Notes: generated by a model from the letters alone, not told the origin. DNA of 7,353 nucleotides from Acidimicrobiia bacterium (GCA_013003515.1 JABDIW010000095.1:1-7353), one strand, 5' to 3'; positions 1 to 7,031 are shown, counted from the stretch's first letter. Numbers and translations: made by a program.

Positions 1-1089
1 GTCCTGGCGGAGACCGGCGATGTGGTTGATCACGGCACTCGACGCCTTCCGGGTGGCCAGTGACGCGCCCACCTCGAACTCCGGACCACCGCCGATCACA
101 GCAGCCGGAGAGAAGTGCGCAGCCCAGCGCTCGGCGACGTCGGGATCAGAGGCGAAGACGTTGTCACGCCGCTTCTCCCACCCTCGCCGGGCTTCACGGC
201 CGCGGTCCATGGCGAGGGCGAAGAAGTCGTAGACCTCGTCCGGCACATGGAACGGAGGAGCGTCCCACCCCATCTGCTCCTTGACGAGCGCGATCTCCTC
301 GTCCCCGAGGGGGCTGCCGTGCGCCGAAGCCGTGTCCTGTTTGTTGGGAGAGCCGTGGCCGATGTGTGTCTTGCAGGAGATCAGCGTGGGCCGATCGGCA
401 ACCGCGAGCCCTTCGCGGATTCCCTGCTCGACGGCTCTGCGGTCATGACCGTCGACGGTCACGGTGTGCCAGCCATACGCATCGAATCGGCGGGGAACGT
501 CCTCGGAGAAGGCGAGGTCAGTGCTCCCGTCGATCGTGATCCCGTTGTCGTCGTAGAGATATACGAGGCGACCGAGTTCGAGATGGCCGGCGATGGAGGC
601 GGCTTCCGAGGCGACGCCCTCCATCAGATCACCGTCGGACACGAAGCCGTACGTGTGATGGTTCACCAACTCCGAGCCGAACACCGCCCGCAGGTGTCGC
701 TCGGCGATGGCCATCCCCACGCCATTGCCGAACCCCTGCCCGAGCGGGCCCGTCGTGGTCTCGATACCGCGGGCGATGTCGCGCTCGGGATGCCCGGGAG
801 TGTGAGAGCCCAGCTGGCGGAACTGGCGCAGATCCTCGACACCGATGTCGAAGCCGGACAGGTGGAGGAGTGCATAGAGCAGCATGGATCCGTGGCCGTT
901 GGAGAGGACGAAGCGATCGCGATCGGGCCACTCCGGCTGATCAGGGTCGACGTTCAGGAACTGCGACCACAGCACGACAGCGATGTCGGCCATTCCCATC
1001 GGCATTCCGGGATGGCCGGAGTTGGCCTTCTGCACGCCATCGATGGCGAGCGTCTTGATGGTGTCGACAGCCAGCTGTTCGTGTTCCAC
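1..1089 (-). CDS. tkt: Transketolase, N-terminal part (runs off the left edge)
   Basis: This is a thiamine diphosphate enzyme of the non-oxidative pentose phosphate pathway that transfers two-carbon ketol units between sugar phosphates in the cytoplasm. The minus strand is open for 363 codons from the GTG at 1089 to base 1; usual family length is about 650-700, so roughly half is present. Visible landmarks are NSGHPGMPMG (residues 23-32), LSNGHGSMLLYALLHLSG (62-79), GSHTPGHPE (94-102), the TGPLGQGFGNGVGMAIAER stretch (113-131), the ThDP/metal-binding segment SDGDLMEG (151-158) with DDNGITIDG (180-188), and SCKTHIGHGSPNKQ (238-251). LATRKASSAVIN (344-355) marks the start of the pyrimidine-binding domain at the break. 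The GTG start is supported by GAGGAG four bases upstream and by agreement with family N-termini. It lies 52 bases after the peptidase gene and may have its own promoter. Confidence 0.95.
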   Translation of the reverse strand, partial: MEHEQLAVDTIKTLAIDGVQKANSGHPGMPMGMADIAVVLWSQFLNVDPDQPEWPDRDRFVLSNGHGSMLLYALLHLSGFDIGVEDLRQFRQLGSHTPGHPERDIARGIETTTGPLGQGFGNGVGMAIAERHLRAVFGSELVNHHTYGFVSDGDLMEGVASEAASIAGHLELGRLVYLYDDNGITIDGSTDLAFSEDVPRRFDAYGWHTVTVDGHDRRAVEQGIREGLAVADRPTLISCKTHIGHGSPNKQDTASAHGSPLGDEEIALVKEQMGWDAPPFHVPDEVYDFFALAMDRGREARRGWEKRRDNVFASDPDVAERWAAHFSPAAVIGGGPEFEVGASLATRKASSAVINHIAGLRQD

Positions 1090-1093
1090 AGTG

Positions 1094-1140
1094 CTCCTCG
1101 GTCGGGCCGTCGCAGGCTAGTCAGAGCCCTTCGAGGCCAA
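1094..1140 (-). promoter_or_regulatory. Possible tkt promoter and Shine-Dalgarno
   Basis: The 52-base gap between the peptidase gene stop and the tkt GTG contains TAGCCT at 1119-1114, matching the actinobacterial TANNNT -10 pattern. A poor -35-like TTGGCC lies at 1140-1135 with a short 15-base spacer. The Shine-Dalgarno GAGGAG is at 1099-1094. The ribosome site is convincing. The promoter is a pattern match only, and read-through from the upstream genes is equally possible. Confidence 0.3.
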
Positions 1141-1141
1141 C

Positions 1142-2218
1142 TCAGGACACGACGCGAATGCCACGGTCCGACGTGTTCAGCTGCTCGGCGCCTTCGGCGG
1201 TGACAACGACGATGTCCTCTATGCGAACGCCGAGCTCGCCGGGGAGATAGATCCCCGGCTCCACACTGAAGGCCATCCCTGCCTCCAGCCGGGCGTCGTT
1301 GCCCTCGACGATGTAGGGATCCTCGTGAACGTCCATCCCGATGCCGTGCCCGGTGCGGTGGATGAAGAACTCGCCGAAACCGGCCTCCTCGATCACCAAT
1401 CGGGTCGCCCGGTCGACGGCCTCGGCAGGCACCCCGGGAGCGACCGCAGCGACTCCGGCAGCCTGAGCCTGCCGAACCACATCATGGACATGGCGGAACC
1501 GGTCGGCCGGCTCACCGATGTGGAACGTCCGGGTCGTGTCGGAGTGATATCCGCCCACGTCGCCACCAAAGTCGACGACGACCGCGTCGCCCTCCTCCAT
1601 GACCCGCGTCCCCGGCTCGTGATGTGGTGACGCCGAGTTGGGTCCCGCGGCAACGATGACGAACGAAACGGCATTGCACCCTTCCTCGATGAGCAGGGAC
1701 CCGACCTCGGCGGCGAGGTCCCGCTCGGCACGACCGGAGAACCGGGTGGAGGCAAGGCGGTCGGCGACCCGATCGGCCGCGGCGGCGGCATCTCGCAGTG
1801 ACTGGATCTCGGTGGCATCCTTGTGGATCCTCACTCGCGACATCAGCGGAGACGCCGCAACGAACCGGGTTCCGGGAAGCCGATCCTGGAGTCGCAACAG
1901 GAACGATGACCAGGTTTCGTCCCCGACAGCGACCCGACGGGGGGCTTCGAGCGACGCCGAGACGATGGCGACGGGATCATCGGTCTCGTCCCAAGGGATG
2001 ACATCGACGAAGTCGGCCGGTTCGACGCGCGGGGCTTCGAGGCGGGGCACGACGAGGGTCACCGGGCCCGAAGACCTGACGATGGCCATCGTCAAGCGCT
2101 CCAGCGGCATCGCCCGGTAGCCGGTCAGATACGGAAGATCGCTGCCGACCGACAGGAGGAGAGCTTCGACGCCTTCGTCGGCCATGGAGGCTCTGACCCG
2201 CTCCAGCCTGGCCTCCAC
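1142..2218 (-). CDS. M24 metallopeptidase, Xaa-Pro dipeptidase/aminopeptidase type
   Basis: This is a predicted cytoplasmic dimetal peptidase of the pita-bread fold, of the kind that releases residues next to proline. It has 358 residues, normal for the family. A creatinase-type N-terminal domain covers about residues 1-130 (LLLSVGSDLPYLTGY near 20-34), followed by the catalytic domain. All five metal ligands expected for M24 can be placed: Asp216 in VVVDFGG, Asp227 in SDTTRT, His291 in RTGHGIGMDVHEDPY, Glu320 in SVEPGIY and Glu334 in RIEDIVVV. The frame stays open upstream to 2521, but those residues are Arg-rich, unlike any peptidase, and lie over the end of lipBA. The GTG at 2218, five bases past the lipBA stop, gives the expected family N-terminus. 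No clear Shine-Dalgarno precedes it, so translation is probably coupled to lipBA. An ATG at 2185 is a weaker alternative. Exact substrate (X-Pro dipeptide versus longer peptide) cannot be read from sequence. Confidence 0.92.
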   Translation of the reverse strand: MEARLERVRASMADEGVEALLLSVGSDLPYLTGYRAMPLERLTMAIVRSSGPVTLVVPRLEAPRVEPADFVDVIPWDETDDPVAIVSASLEAPRRVAVGDETWSSFLLRLQDRLPGTRFVAASPLMSRVRIHKDATEIQSLRDAAAAADRVADRLASTRFSGRAERDLAAEVGSLLIEEGCNAVSFVIVAAGPNSASPHHEPGTRVMEEGDAVVVDFGGDVGGYHSDTTRTFHIGEPADRFRHVHDVVRQAQAAGVAAVAPGVPAEAVDRATRLVIEEAGFGEFFIHRTGHGIGMDVHEDPYIVEGNDARLEAGMAFSVEPGIYLPGELGVRIEDIVVVTAEGAEQLNTSDRGIRVVS

Positions 2219-2223
2219 GGGCT

Positions 2224-3882
2224 TCAGACCCGGGCCGCCGCCAGAGAATCCCTGGCGTGATAGGACGAGCGGACCAGCGGACCTGACTCGACATGCGCCA
2301 GCCCCAACGACTCGCCTGCCCTCGCGTAGCGGTCGAACTCGTCGGGATGCACGTACCGATCGATCGGACGGTGCCGGGGGGTGGGTCGCAGGTACTGACC
2401 GATCGTGACGATGTCGACCCCGACCGCGCAGAGATCGGCCAGCGCTCCGACCACTTCGTCCTCGGTCTCTCCCATGCCGACGATGAGCCCCGACTTCACA
2501 GTTGCTGTCGGGTCGAGCCACCTGGCACGGGCCAGCAGCGCCAACGAGCGTCCGTAGTTCGCGGCGGTGCGCACATCGCGCTGGAGGCGCAAGACGGTCT
2601 CGGTGTTGTGGTTGAGAACCGCAGGACGCGCCTCCATCACGGTTTCGAGGGCGGTGCGGTCACCCTTGAAGTCAGGGACGAGCACCTCGACCTCGCATCC
2701 CGGAACCCGATCGCGGATCTGGCGGATCGTCTCGGCGAAGATCAGCGAACCGCCATCGGCGAGATCGTCGCGATTGACCGACGTCAGGACGGCATGGTGG
2801 AGGCCGAGCTTCTCGATGGCCTCGGCTGCACGCGCCGGCTCGTCGACATCGACCTCGCCGGGGCGCCCCGTGGTGACATCACAGAAGCCGCAAGCCCGGG
2901 TGCACACCTCTCCGAGAAGCATCATCGTGGCCGTGCCCTGGGTCCAGCACTCGTAGATGTTGGGGCACTTCGCCTCCTCGCACACCGTGTTGAGGTCGAG
3001 CCCCCGCATCAGTTCCTTCAGCTCCCGATAGCCGGAGGTGTCGGTGTGTGCCGTCACCTTCATCCACTCGGGCCGGGATGGCTCTCCTGGCAAGCGCCCG
3101 TCGATGAGAATCGGTGTGAAGTCGCGCGCCTCCGCCGAGAACACCCCGGCAGCGACCCGCTGATCGATGTCGAACCTGTCGCCCGCGCCGCGAGCGAAGG
3201 CAGCGAGCTGGGTGTCGACTTCGGTCGCACCGAGCGCCGCCGTGACAGCGGGGATCACTGCAGAGACGGCCTCTTCGAGTGTGACAGGTCGATCGAGCAG
3301 CTGCTGCAGGGATGTGACGGGCCGATCCTCGATGCCGCAAGGGTTGATGTGATCCCACATCGCCATGTCGGGGTCGACGTTGAGAGCGAACCCGTGCATC
3401 GACACGCCACGGGACACCCGGACGCCGATGGCGGCCACCTTCCCCAGCCGCGTCCAGACACCGGTGAACCCTGGTTCCGCCCACGCCTCCACTCCGAGGG
3501 GGGCCAGTGCATCGATGAGGCCCTGCTCGAGGCGCCGTACATGGCCAACCATGTCGAAGCCGTTGGGGAGCCGGGGAACTTCGACGATCGGGTACCCGAC
3601 GAGCTGCCCCGGACCGTGATAGGTGACGTCCCCACCTCGATCCACATGAACCACCGCGGCTCCCGACTCGGCGATCGCTGTGCCGTCGAGGACATTGCTC
3701 CCATCACCGTTACGTCCAACGGTGTAGGTGTCGGGATGCTCCAGGAGCAGCAGATAGTCGGAGTCGGCGCGACCCTCGACGCGACCCTCCCAGATGGCGC
3801 GCTGGAGGTCCCAGGCCTCTTCGTAGGCGAGACGGCCGAGCCAGCGGGCCCGGATCAGGCGAGCTCCTGTTCCCAATCCCAC
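2224..3882 (-). CDS. lipBA: LipB-LipA fusion: octanoyltransferase plus lipoyl synthase
   Basis: One uninterrupted 552-residue frame carries both enzymes of endogenous lipoate assembly. Residues about 9-225 are LipB, which moves octanoate from acyl carrier protein to a lipoyl-domain lysine: RGGDVTYHGPGQLVGYP (82-98), the conserved lysine K148 in GKVAAIGVRVSR, and the catalytic cysteine C182 in NPCGI. Residues about 255-552 are LipA, a radical-SAM enzyme that inserts sulfur at C6 and C8: auxiliary-cluster motif CX4CX5C (C301, C306, C312), radical-SAM CX3CX2C (C327, C331, C334) and the C-terminal RSSYHA (538-543), whose serine ligates the auxiliary cluster in characterised LipA proteins. A linker of about 30 residues separates them, with no stop and no convincing internal ribosome site. 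The GTG at 3882 overlaps the E2 gene by 28 bases. AAGGAG lies 11 bases upstream, so TTG 3876 or CTG 3858 are alternative starts. All catalytic residues are present, so both halves are probably active. Confidence 0.95.
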   Translation of the reverse strand: MGLGTGARLIRARWLGRLAYEEAWDLQRAIWEGRVEGRADSDYLLLLEHPDTYTVGRNGDGSNVLDGTAIAESGAAVVHVDRGGDVTYHGPGQLVGYPIVEVPRLPNGFDMVGHVRRLEQGLIDALAPLGVEAWAEPGFTGVWTRLGKVAAIGVRVSRGVSMHGFALNVDPDMAMWDHINPCGIEDRPVTSLQQLLDRPVTLEEAVSAVIPAVTAALGATEVDTQLAAFARGAGDRFDIDQRVAAGVFSAEARDFTPILIDGRLPGEPSRPEWMKVTAHTDTSGYRELKELMRGLDLNTVCEEAKCPNIYECWTQGTATMMLLGEVCTRACGFCDVTTGRPGEVDVDEPARAAEAIEKLGLHHAVLTSVNRDDLADGGSLIFAETIRQIRDRVPGCEVEVLVPDFKGDRTALETVMEARPAVLNHNTETVLRLQRDVRTAANYGRSLALLARARWLDPTATVKSGLIVGMGETEDEVVGALADLCAVGVDIVTIGQYLRPTPRHRPIDRYVHPDEFDRYARAGESLGLAHVESGPLVRSSYHARDSLAAARV

Positions 3883-5363
3883 GTTTCCAGGTTCTCCTTG
3901 ATCCGTCGCAGGAACAGGACGGCCGTCGAACCGTCGAAGGCACGGTGATCCCAGGTCAGCCCGAGATACCCGATGTGGTGGATGGCGATCGAGTCCCCGC
4001 CGGCCGCATCCGTCACCACGGTGGGACGCTTCGTGACGGTGTCGGTCGACAGGATCGCCACATTGGGGACGTTGATGATCGGCGCCGTCATGAACGAGCC
4101 GAACGGACCGGGGTTGGTGATCGTGAACGAACTACCGGCGATGTCGTCGGGTGCCAGGTCGCCGCTACGCGCTTTGTCGGCGAGACGACGGGTCTCACGA
4201 GCGATGCCCTTGAGACGAAGCCCGTCGGCGCCGCGGACGGTGACGACAACCAACCCGGTCTGGTTCATGTCGACGCTGATCCCGAGGTCGACCTGTCCAT
4301 GGAACGTCTGCGTGCCCTCGTCCAGGTTGAAGGAACTGTTCACCACGGGGTATTCGCGCAGTGCGTCGATGGTGGCTCTCGAGATGAAGGGCAGATAGGT
4401 CAACGAGTACCCCTCGGCCGCCTTGAAGGCTTCCTTGTGCGCCCGACGAACCTGCTCGACTCGTTCGTAGTCGACCTCGACCGAGGCCCACACATGGGCT
4501 GTCGATCTCTTGGCGTGGACCAGGTTCTCGGCGATACGACGCCGCAGACGGGGGATCTCGACCACCCGGTCGCCGGGGGAGGCCGCCGCCGCGGCAGCGG
4601 TCGCCGGAGCGGGAGGAGGAGCGGCCACTGCCGGGGCCGGGGCGGCTGCCGGAGCAACAGGAGTCGCCTCAGGTCCGGGCGCCGGAGCAACAGGAGTCGC
4701 CTCAGGAGCAGGCGCCGGAGCAACAGGAGTCGCCATGGGAGCCGGTGTGGCGGCCGGTGCCGGGGCTTCGGGCGCAGCCTCGAACGTCACCACCGGTGCC
4801 GCGGCCGCTCCCGACTCGATGAAGGACATGACGTCTTTGCGAGTGATTCGGCCACCGTCTCCCGTTCCCGGTACCTGATCGAGGTCGACGTTGTTCTCGG
4901 CGGCCAACCGCCGGACGACCGGCGAGAGAACCGAGCGCATCGGGCCGTCCTCGACCGGTGCGCTCGATGCTGCTGCCACCACAGCGGCCGGCTCAGGAGC
5001 AGGGACCGGCTCAGGAGCAGCGGCCGGCTCAGGAGCAGGGACCGGTTCCGGAGCAGCGGCCGGCTCGGGAGCAGCGGCCGGCTCAGAGGCGGCCGCCGGC
5101 GCGTCACCCGAACCGCCGGCCTCGCCCGGTTCGGCGATCACGACGAGCGGCGTGCCCACCTCCACCGTCTCTCCTTCAGGAACCAGGATCTCCTGGATCA
5201 CGCCGGACGCCGGAGAGGGGACCTCCGTGTCGACCTTGTCTGTGGAGATCTCGAGCAACACCTCATCCTCGGCGATCGTGTCGCCGGGCTGCTTGGCCCA
5301 GGCGAGGATCGTGCCCTCGGTGACCGTCTCACCGAGCTGTGGCATCGTGACCGTGATCGACAT
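3855..5363 (-). CDS. 2-oxoacid dehydrogenase complex E2, dihydrolipoyl acyltransferase
   Basis: This is the core of a 2-oxoacid dehydrogenase complex, which transfers the acyl group from lipoate to CoA. It has 502 residues. A single lipoyl domain spans about 1-78, with the lipoyl acceptor Lys43 in STDKVDTEVPSP. A Pro/Ala/Glu linker follows (about 85-138). The peripheral subunit-binding domain is at about 143-184, with SPVVRRLAAENNVD and VPGTGDGGRITRKDV, and binds E1 and/or E3. A second Ala/Pro linker covers about 187-262. The acyltransferase domain runs from about 264 to the end, with catalytic His473 and Asp477 in DHRAFDG. The ATG has an excellent AAGGAG five bases upstream. Its stop lies inside the lipBA reading frame, so E2 and its lipoylating enzyme are coupled. 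Whether the substrate is pyruvate, branched-chain oxoacids or 2-oxoglutarate cannot be settled without the E1. The architecture fits the DlaT/SucB family of actinobacteria. Confidence 0.93.
   Translation of the reverse strand: MSITVTMPQLGETVTEGTILAWAKQPGDTIAEDEVLLEISTDKVDTEVPSPASGVIQEILVPEGETVEVGTPLVVIAEPGEAGGSGDAPAAASEPAAAPEPAAAPEPVPAPEPAAAPEPVPAPEPAAVVAAASSAPVEDGPMRSVLSPVVRRLAAENNVDLDQVPGTGDGGRITRKDVMSFIESGAAAAPVVTFEAAPEAPAPAATPAPMATPVAPAPAPEATPVAPAPGPEATPVAPAAAPAPAVAAPPPAPATAAAAAASPGDRVVEIPRLRRRIAENLVHAKRSTAHVWASVEVDYERVEQVRRAHKEAFKAAEGYSLTYLPFISRATIDALREYPVVNSSFNLDEGTQTFHGQVDLGISVDMNQTGLVVVTVRGADGLRLKGIARETRRLADKARSGDLAPDDIAGSSFTITNPGPFGSFMTAPIINVPNVAILSTDTVTKRPTVVTDAAGGDSIAIHHIGYLGLTWDHRAFDGSTAVLFLRRIKENLETWDWEQELA
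4648..4746 (-). repeat. Three 33-bp tandem repeats encoding the second E2 linker
   Basis: Near-identical units start at 4648, 4681 and 4714 on the plus strand, each beginning gccggagcaacaggagtcgc. In the E2 protein they encode three copies of the 11-residue unit EATPVAPAPAP (residues about 221-243). They lie in the flexible linker between the subunit-binding and catalytic domains, where length variation is tolerated. Confidence 0.85.
4990..5097 (-). repeat. Six 18-bp tandem repeats encoding the first E2 linker
   Basis: Six units of 18 bases begin at 4990, 5008, 5026, 5044, 5062 and 5080, following the pattern ggctcaggagcagsgrcc with drift in the last three. They encode alternating APEPAA and APEPVP hexapeptides (E2 residues about 90-126). 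The stretch is the mobile arm that lets the lipoyl domain swing between active sites. Confidence 0.85.
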
Positions 5364-5368
5364 GTCTG

Positions 5369-5374
5369 CTCCTT
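5369..5374 (-). promoter_or_regulatory. Strong Shine-Dalgarno of the E2 gene
   Basis: AAGGAG lies five bases before the E2 ATG and fixes that start. It lies only four bases past the TAG that ends the E1-like relic frame, the usual geometry between co-translated genes. Confidence 0.8.
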
Positions 5375-5377
5375 GGT

Positions 5378-5560
5378 CTAGATGTGGTCGGGACGGGCGA
5401 CCGTCGTGACCACGTCTGTGGTTTGGGGTACGAAAGCGTCTTCGTGACTCGCCGCGAACGGGATGTGCGTCGGTGACGGGGGGACTGTGGGGGCGCCAAG
5501 CCTGCGACCGAACACCCGGGAGTCACCCAGGTCCGCGGCATGTCGGGTTCCTTCGATCAC
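5378..5560 (-). pseudogene. C-terminal relic of a 2-oxoacid dehydrogenase E1 (beta-type) gene
   Basis: Between lpd and E2 a minus-strand frame of 60 codons ends in TAG at 5378, 14 bases before the E2 ATG. Its last 40 residues resemble the extreme C-terminus of E1-beta or fused E1 proteins, which read roughly 'LdAP...dtPiPFaP.lEdaflP...ivaav'. Here LGAP (21-24), then THIPFAASHEDAFVPQ (31-46) and DVVTTV (49-54) fall in the same order with near-correct spacing. Nothing of the TPP-binding or main transketolase-C domain remains, so the piece cannot be an active E1. The third-position GC of the codons is lower than in the flanking genes by eye, which fits decay. A GTG at 5560 with AAGG upstream could still permit translation as a 60-residue peptide. 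The resemblance is from recalled family patterns, not an alignment. The alternative is a chance frame in an intergenic spacer. Confidence 0.5.
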
Positions 5561-5570
5561 ATCGCGCCTT

Positions 5571-6941
5571 TCAATGCAGTGGTGTTCCGGCCGCAGCGAG
5601 AAGGGTCTCACCGATCGCCTCGGACACGGTGGGATGGGCATGGACGAAGGCGGCGGCTTCGGCCGGCAACGCCTCCCACCCGACTGCGTACATCAGTTCG
5701 TGAATCATCTCTCCCGCCCCCGGGCCGGCCACCGTCGCCCCCAGCAAGGGGCCGTCCTTCTCTGCGACGAGCTTCACGGTCCCGGCGGTGTCGTCCTGGA
5801 TGATGGCCCGACCGACCCCACCCATGCCGTGCTTGGTCACCTCGATCTCATAACCCGCATCCTTCGCCTGCTGTTCCGTGAGCCCGACGGCGCCCACCTC
5901 GGGGTTGGTGTAGACGACCAGCGGGATCGCCGAGTAGTTGACCGGCTGAGTCGACCCGGTGGCGATGTGGGTGACCGCAGCGATCCCCTCGGCGAAACCG
6001 GCGTGGGCGAGCTGGGGAGCGCCGGCTACGACATCCCCCACGGCATAGGTGCCGGGACGAGCCGTCAGCATGGTTGCCGGGTCGACGGAGATGAAGCCCC
6101 GGTCGACCTCGACGGGGGTTCCTTCGAGCCCGATGCCATCCGTGGCGGGGGCGCGGCCGACGGCTACCAACACGACGTCCACCTCGACGGAATCCTCTCC
6201 AAACGGGACCACGACTCCTGAGTCGCCGATCTGCGGTGGCGACACCCCAACACCGGTGCGGACGGTGACTCCCTTGCCTTTCAAGGCTCGCTCCAGGACC
6301 CGGGCCGCCTGCGGCTCCATCCCGGGGACGACCTGGTCGAGCATCTCGAACAGATGAACTTCGCTTCCCATGTCGCCGAGCAGCGACGCGAACTCGGCAC
6401 CGATGGCGCCGGCACCGATGATCGCAACCCGACCGGGCATGGACTCCCAGTCGAGGGCGTGATCGGACGAGACGATGCGGTGCCCGTCGATGTCATAGCC
6501 GGGGATGCTGCGCGGCACCGATCCGGTGGCGATGATGGTGTGTTTGGCCTCGACCATCGACGTCGAGCCGTCCTCGTGGGTGACCTCGACTCCGCCATCG
6601 ACGAGGCGGCCGAATCCATCGATCACGTCGACCTTGCGTTGCTTGAGCAGTCCGGCAAGGCCCCCGACGAGCTTGTCGACGACGAAGCGCTTTCTGGCGA
6701 GAGCCGCTCCCCAATCGACGGTGGGCGGCTCCGCTATCACCCCGAACGTCTCGGCGTGGGCGACCGTGTGGAAAACCTCCGCGGTGTGGAGCCAGGCCTT
6801 GGCCGGAATGCACCCTCGGAGCAGGCAGGTCCCGCCGACGGTGTCCTTCTCCACCAGGGCGACATCCAGCCCGTAGTTGTGGGCGTACAGAGCAGCGGCG
6901 TACCCGCCGGGCCCTCCCCCGATGATGACGATGTCGCGCAC
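5571..6941 (-). CDS. lpd: Dihydrolipoyl dehydrogenase (E3)
   Basis: This FAD flavoprotein reoxidises dihydrolipoamide on E2 (and on glycine-cleavage H protein) with NAD+. It has 456 residues, a normal family length. FAD-binding GGGPGGYAAALYA is at 8-20. The redox-active disulfide is Cys39/Cys44 in GGTCLLRGCIPAK. The NAD-binding GAGAIGAEFASLLGDMG follows the mid-protein ATGS motif. The FAD-pyrophosphate segment is TYAVGDVV. The dimer-interface motif HAHPTVSEA carries His436 and Glu441, the catalytic acid-base pair. The GTG start has AGGGAG six bases upstream and begins right at the first beta strand of the FAD fold. The presence of the disulfide, the HPT motif and the E2 neighbour argue for lipoamide dehydrogenase rather than mercuric or glutathione reductase. 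The gene is probably first in the operon, behind a TAGGCT-type promoter. Confidence 0.95.
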   Translation of the reverse strand: MRDIVIIGGGPGGYAAALYAHNYGLDVALVEKDTVGGTCLLRGCIPAKAWLHTAEVFHTVAHAETFGVIAEPPTVDWGAALARKRFVVDKLVGGLAGLLKQRKVDVIDGFGRLVDGGVEVTHEDGSTSMVEAKHTIIATGSVPRSIPGYDIDGHRIVSSDHALDWESMPGRVAIIGAGAIGAEFASLLGDMGSEVHLFEMLDQVVPGMEPQAARVLERALKGKGVTVRTGVGVSPPQIGDSGVVVPFGEDSVEVDVVLVAVGRAPATDGIGLEGTPVEVDRGFISVDPATMLTARPGTYAVGDVVAGAPQLAHAGFAEGIAAVTHIATGSTQPVNYSAIPLVVYTNPEVGAVGLTEQQAKDAGYEIEVTKHGMGGVGRAIIQDDTAGTVKLVAEKDGPLLGATVAGPGAGEMIHELMYAVGWEALPAEAAAFVHAHPTVSEAIGETLLAAAGTPLH

Positions 6942-6947
6942 AAACGG

Positions 6948-6974
6948 CTCCCTCTCGATTGCGGCGCGAGCCTA
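6948..6974 (-). promoter_or_regulatory. Probable lpd promoter -10 box and Shine-Dalgarno
   Basis: TAGGCT at 6974-6969 fits the actinobacterial TANNNT -10 element and would start transcription about 20 bases before the lpd GTG. AGGGAG at 6953-6948 is the ribosome site. No recognisable -35 hexamer lies at the right distance, so the promoter call rests on the -10 box and position only. Confidence 0.4.
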
Positions 6975-7000
6975 GCTGGGGTGCTCCGGCTACAGCAGGG

Positions 7001-7023
7001 CCGATCGAGCCGATGAGGATCGG
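7001..7023. promoter_or_regulatory. Inverted repeat between divergent promoters, possible operator
   Basis: The arms ccgatc (7001-7006) and gatcgg (7018-7023) are perfect inverted copies separated by 11 bases. They sit between the leftward TAGGCT box and the rightward TACGCT box. The position suits a regulator site, but six-base arms arise easily by chance in GC-rich DNA. Confidence 0.2.
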
Positions 7024-7031
7024 GGCCGGGC

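Noticed and set aside
115..1203. A 362-codon plus-strand open frame
   Set aside because: It lies antisense to transketolase and the end of the peptidase gene, and has no domain signature.
2219..2521. N-terminal extension of the M24 peptidase frame
   Set aside because: These roughly 100 residues are Arg-rich and low in hydrophobics, overlap the LipA C-terminus in another frame, and are absent from the family; the GTG at 2218 gives the normal start.
2293..3948. A 551-codon plus-strand open frame
   Set aside because: It is antisense to lipBA. Its translation is rich in Arg, Asp, Gly and Val without recognisable motifs, as expected of the complement of a GC-rich gene, whereas the minus strand carries full LipB and LipA motifs.
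3945..5381. A 478-codon plus-strand open frame with Ser/Arg/Gly repeats
   Set aside because: It is the antisense shadow of E2. Its repeats are just the complement of the Ala/Pro linker repeats.
5329..5541. A 70-codon minus-strand frame in the lpd-E2 gap
   Set aside because: It overlaps the E2 start in a different frame and is Arg/Ser/Pro-rich with no family resemblance; the frame ending at 5378 fits the gene layout better.
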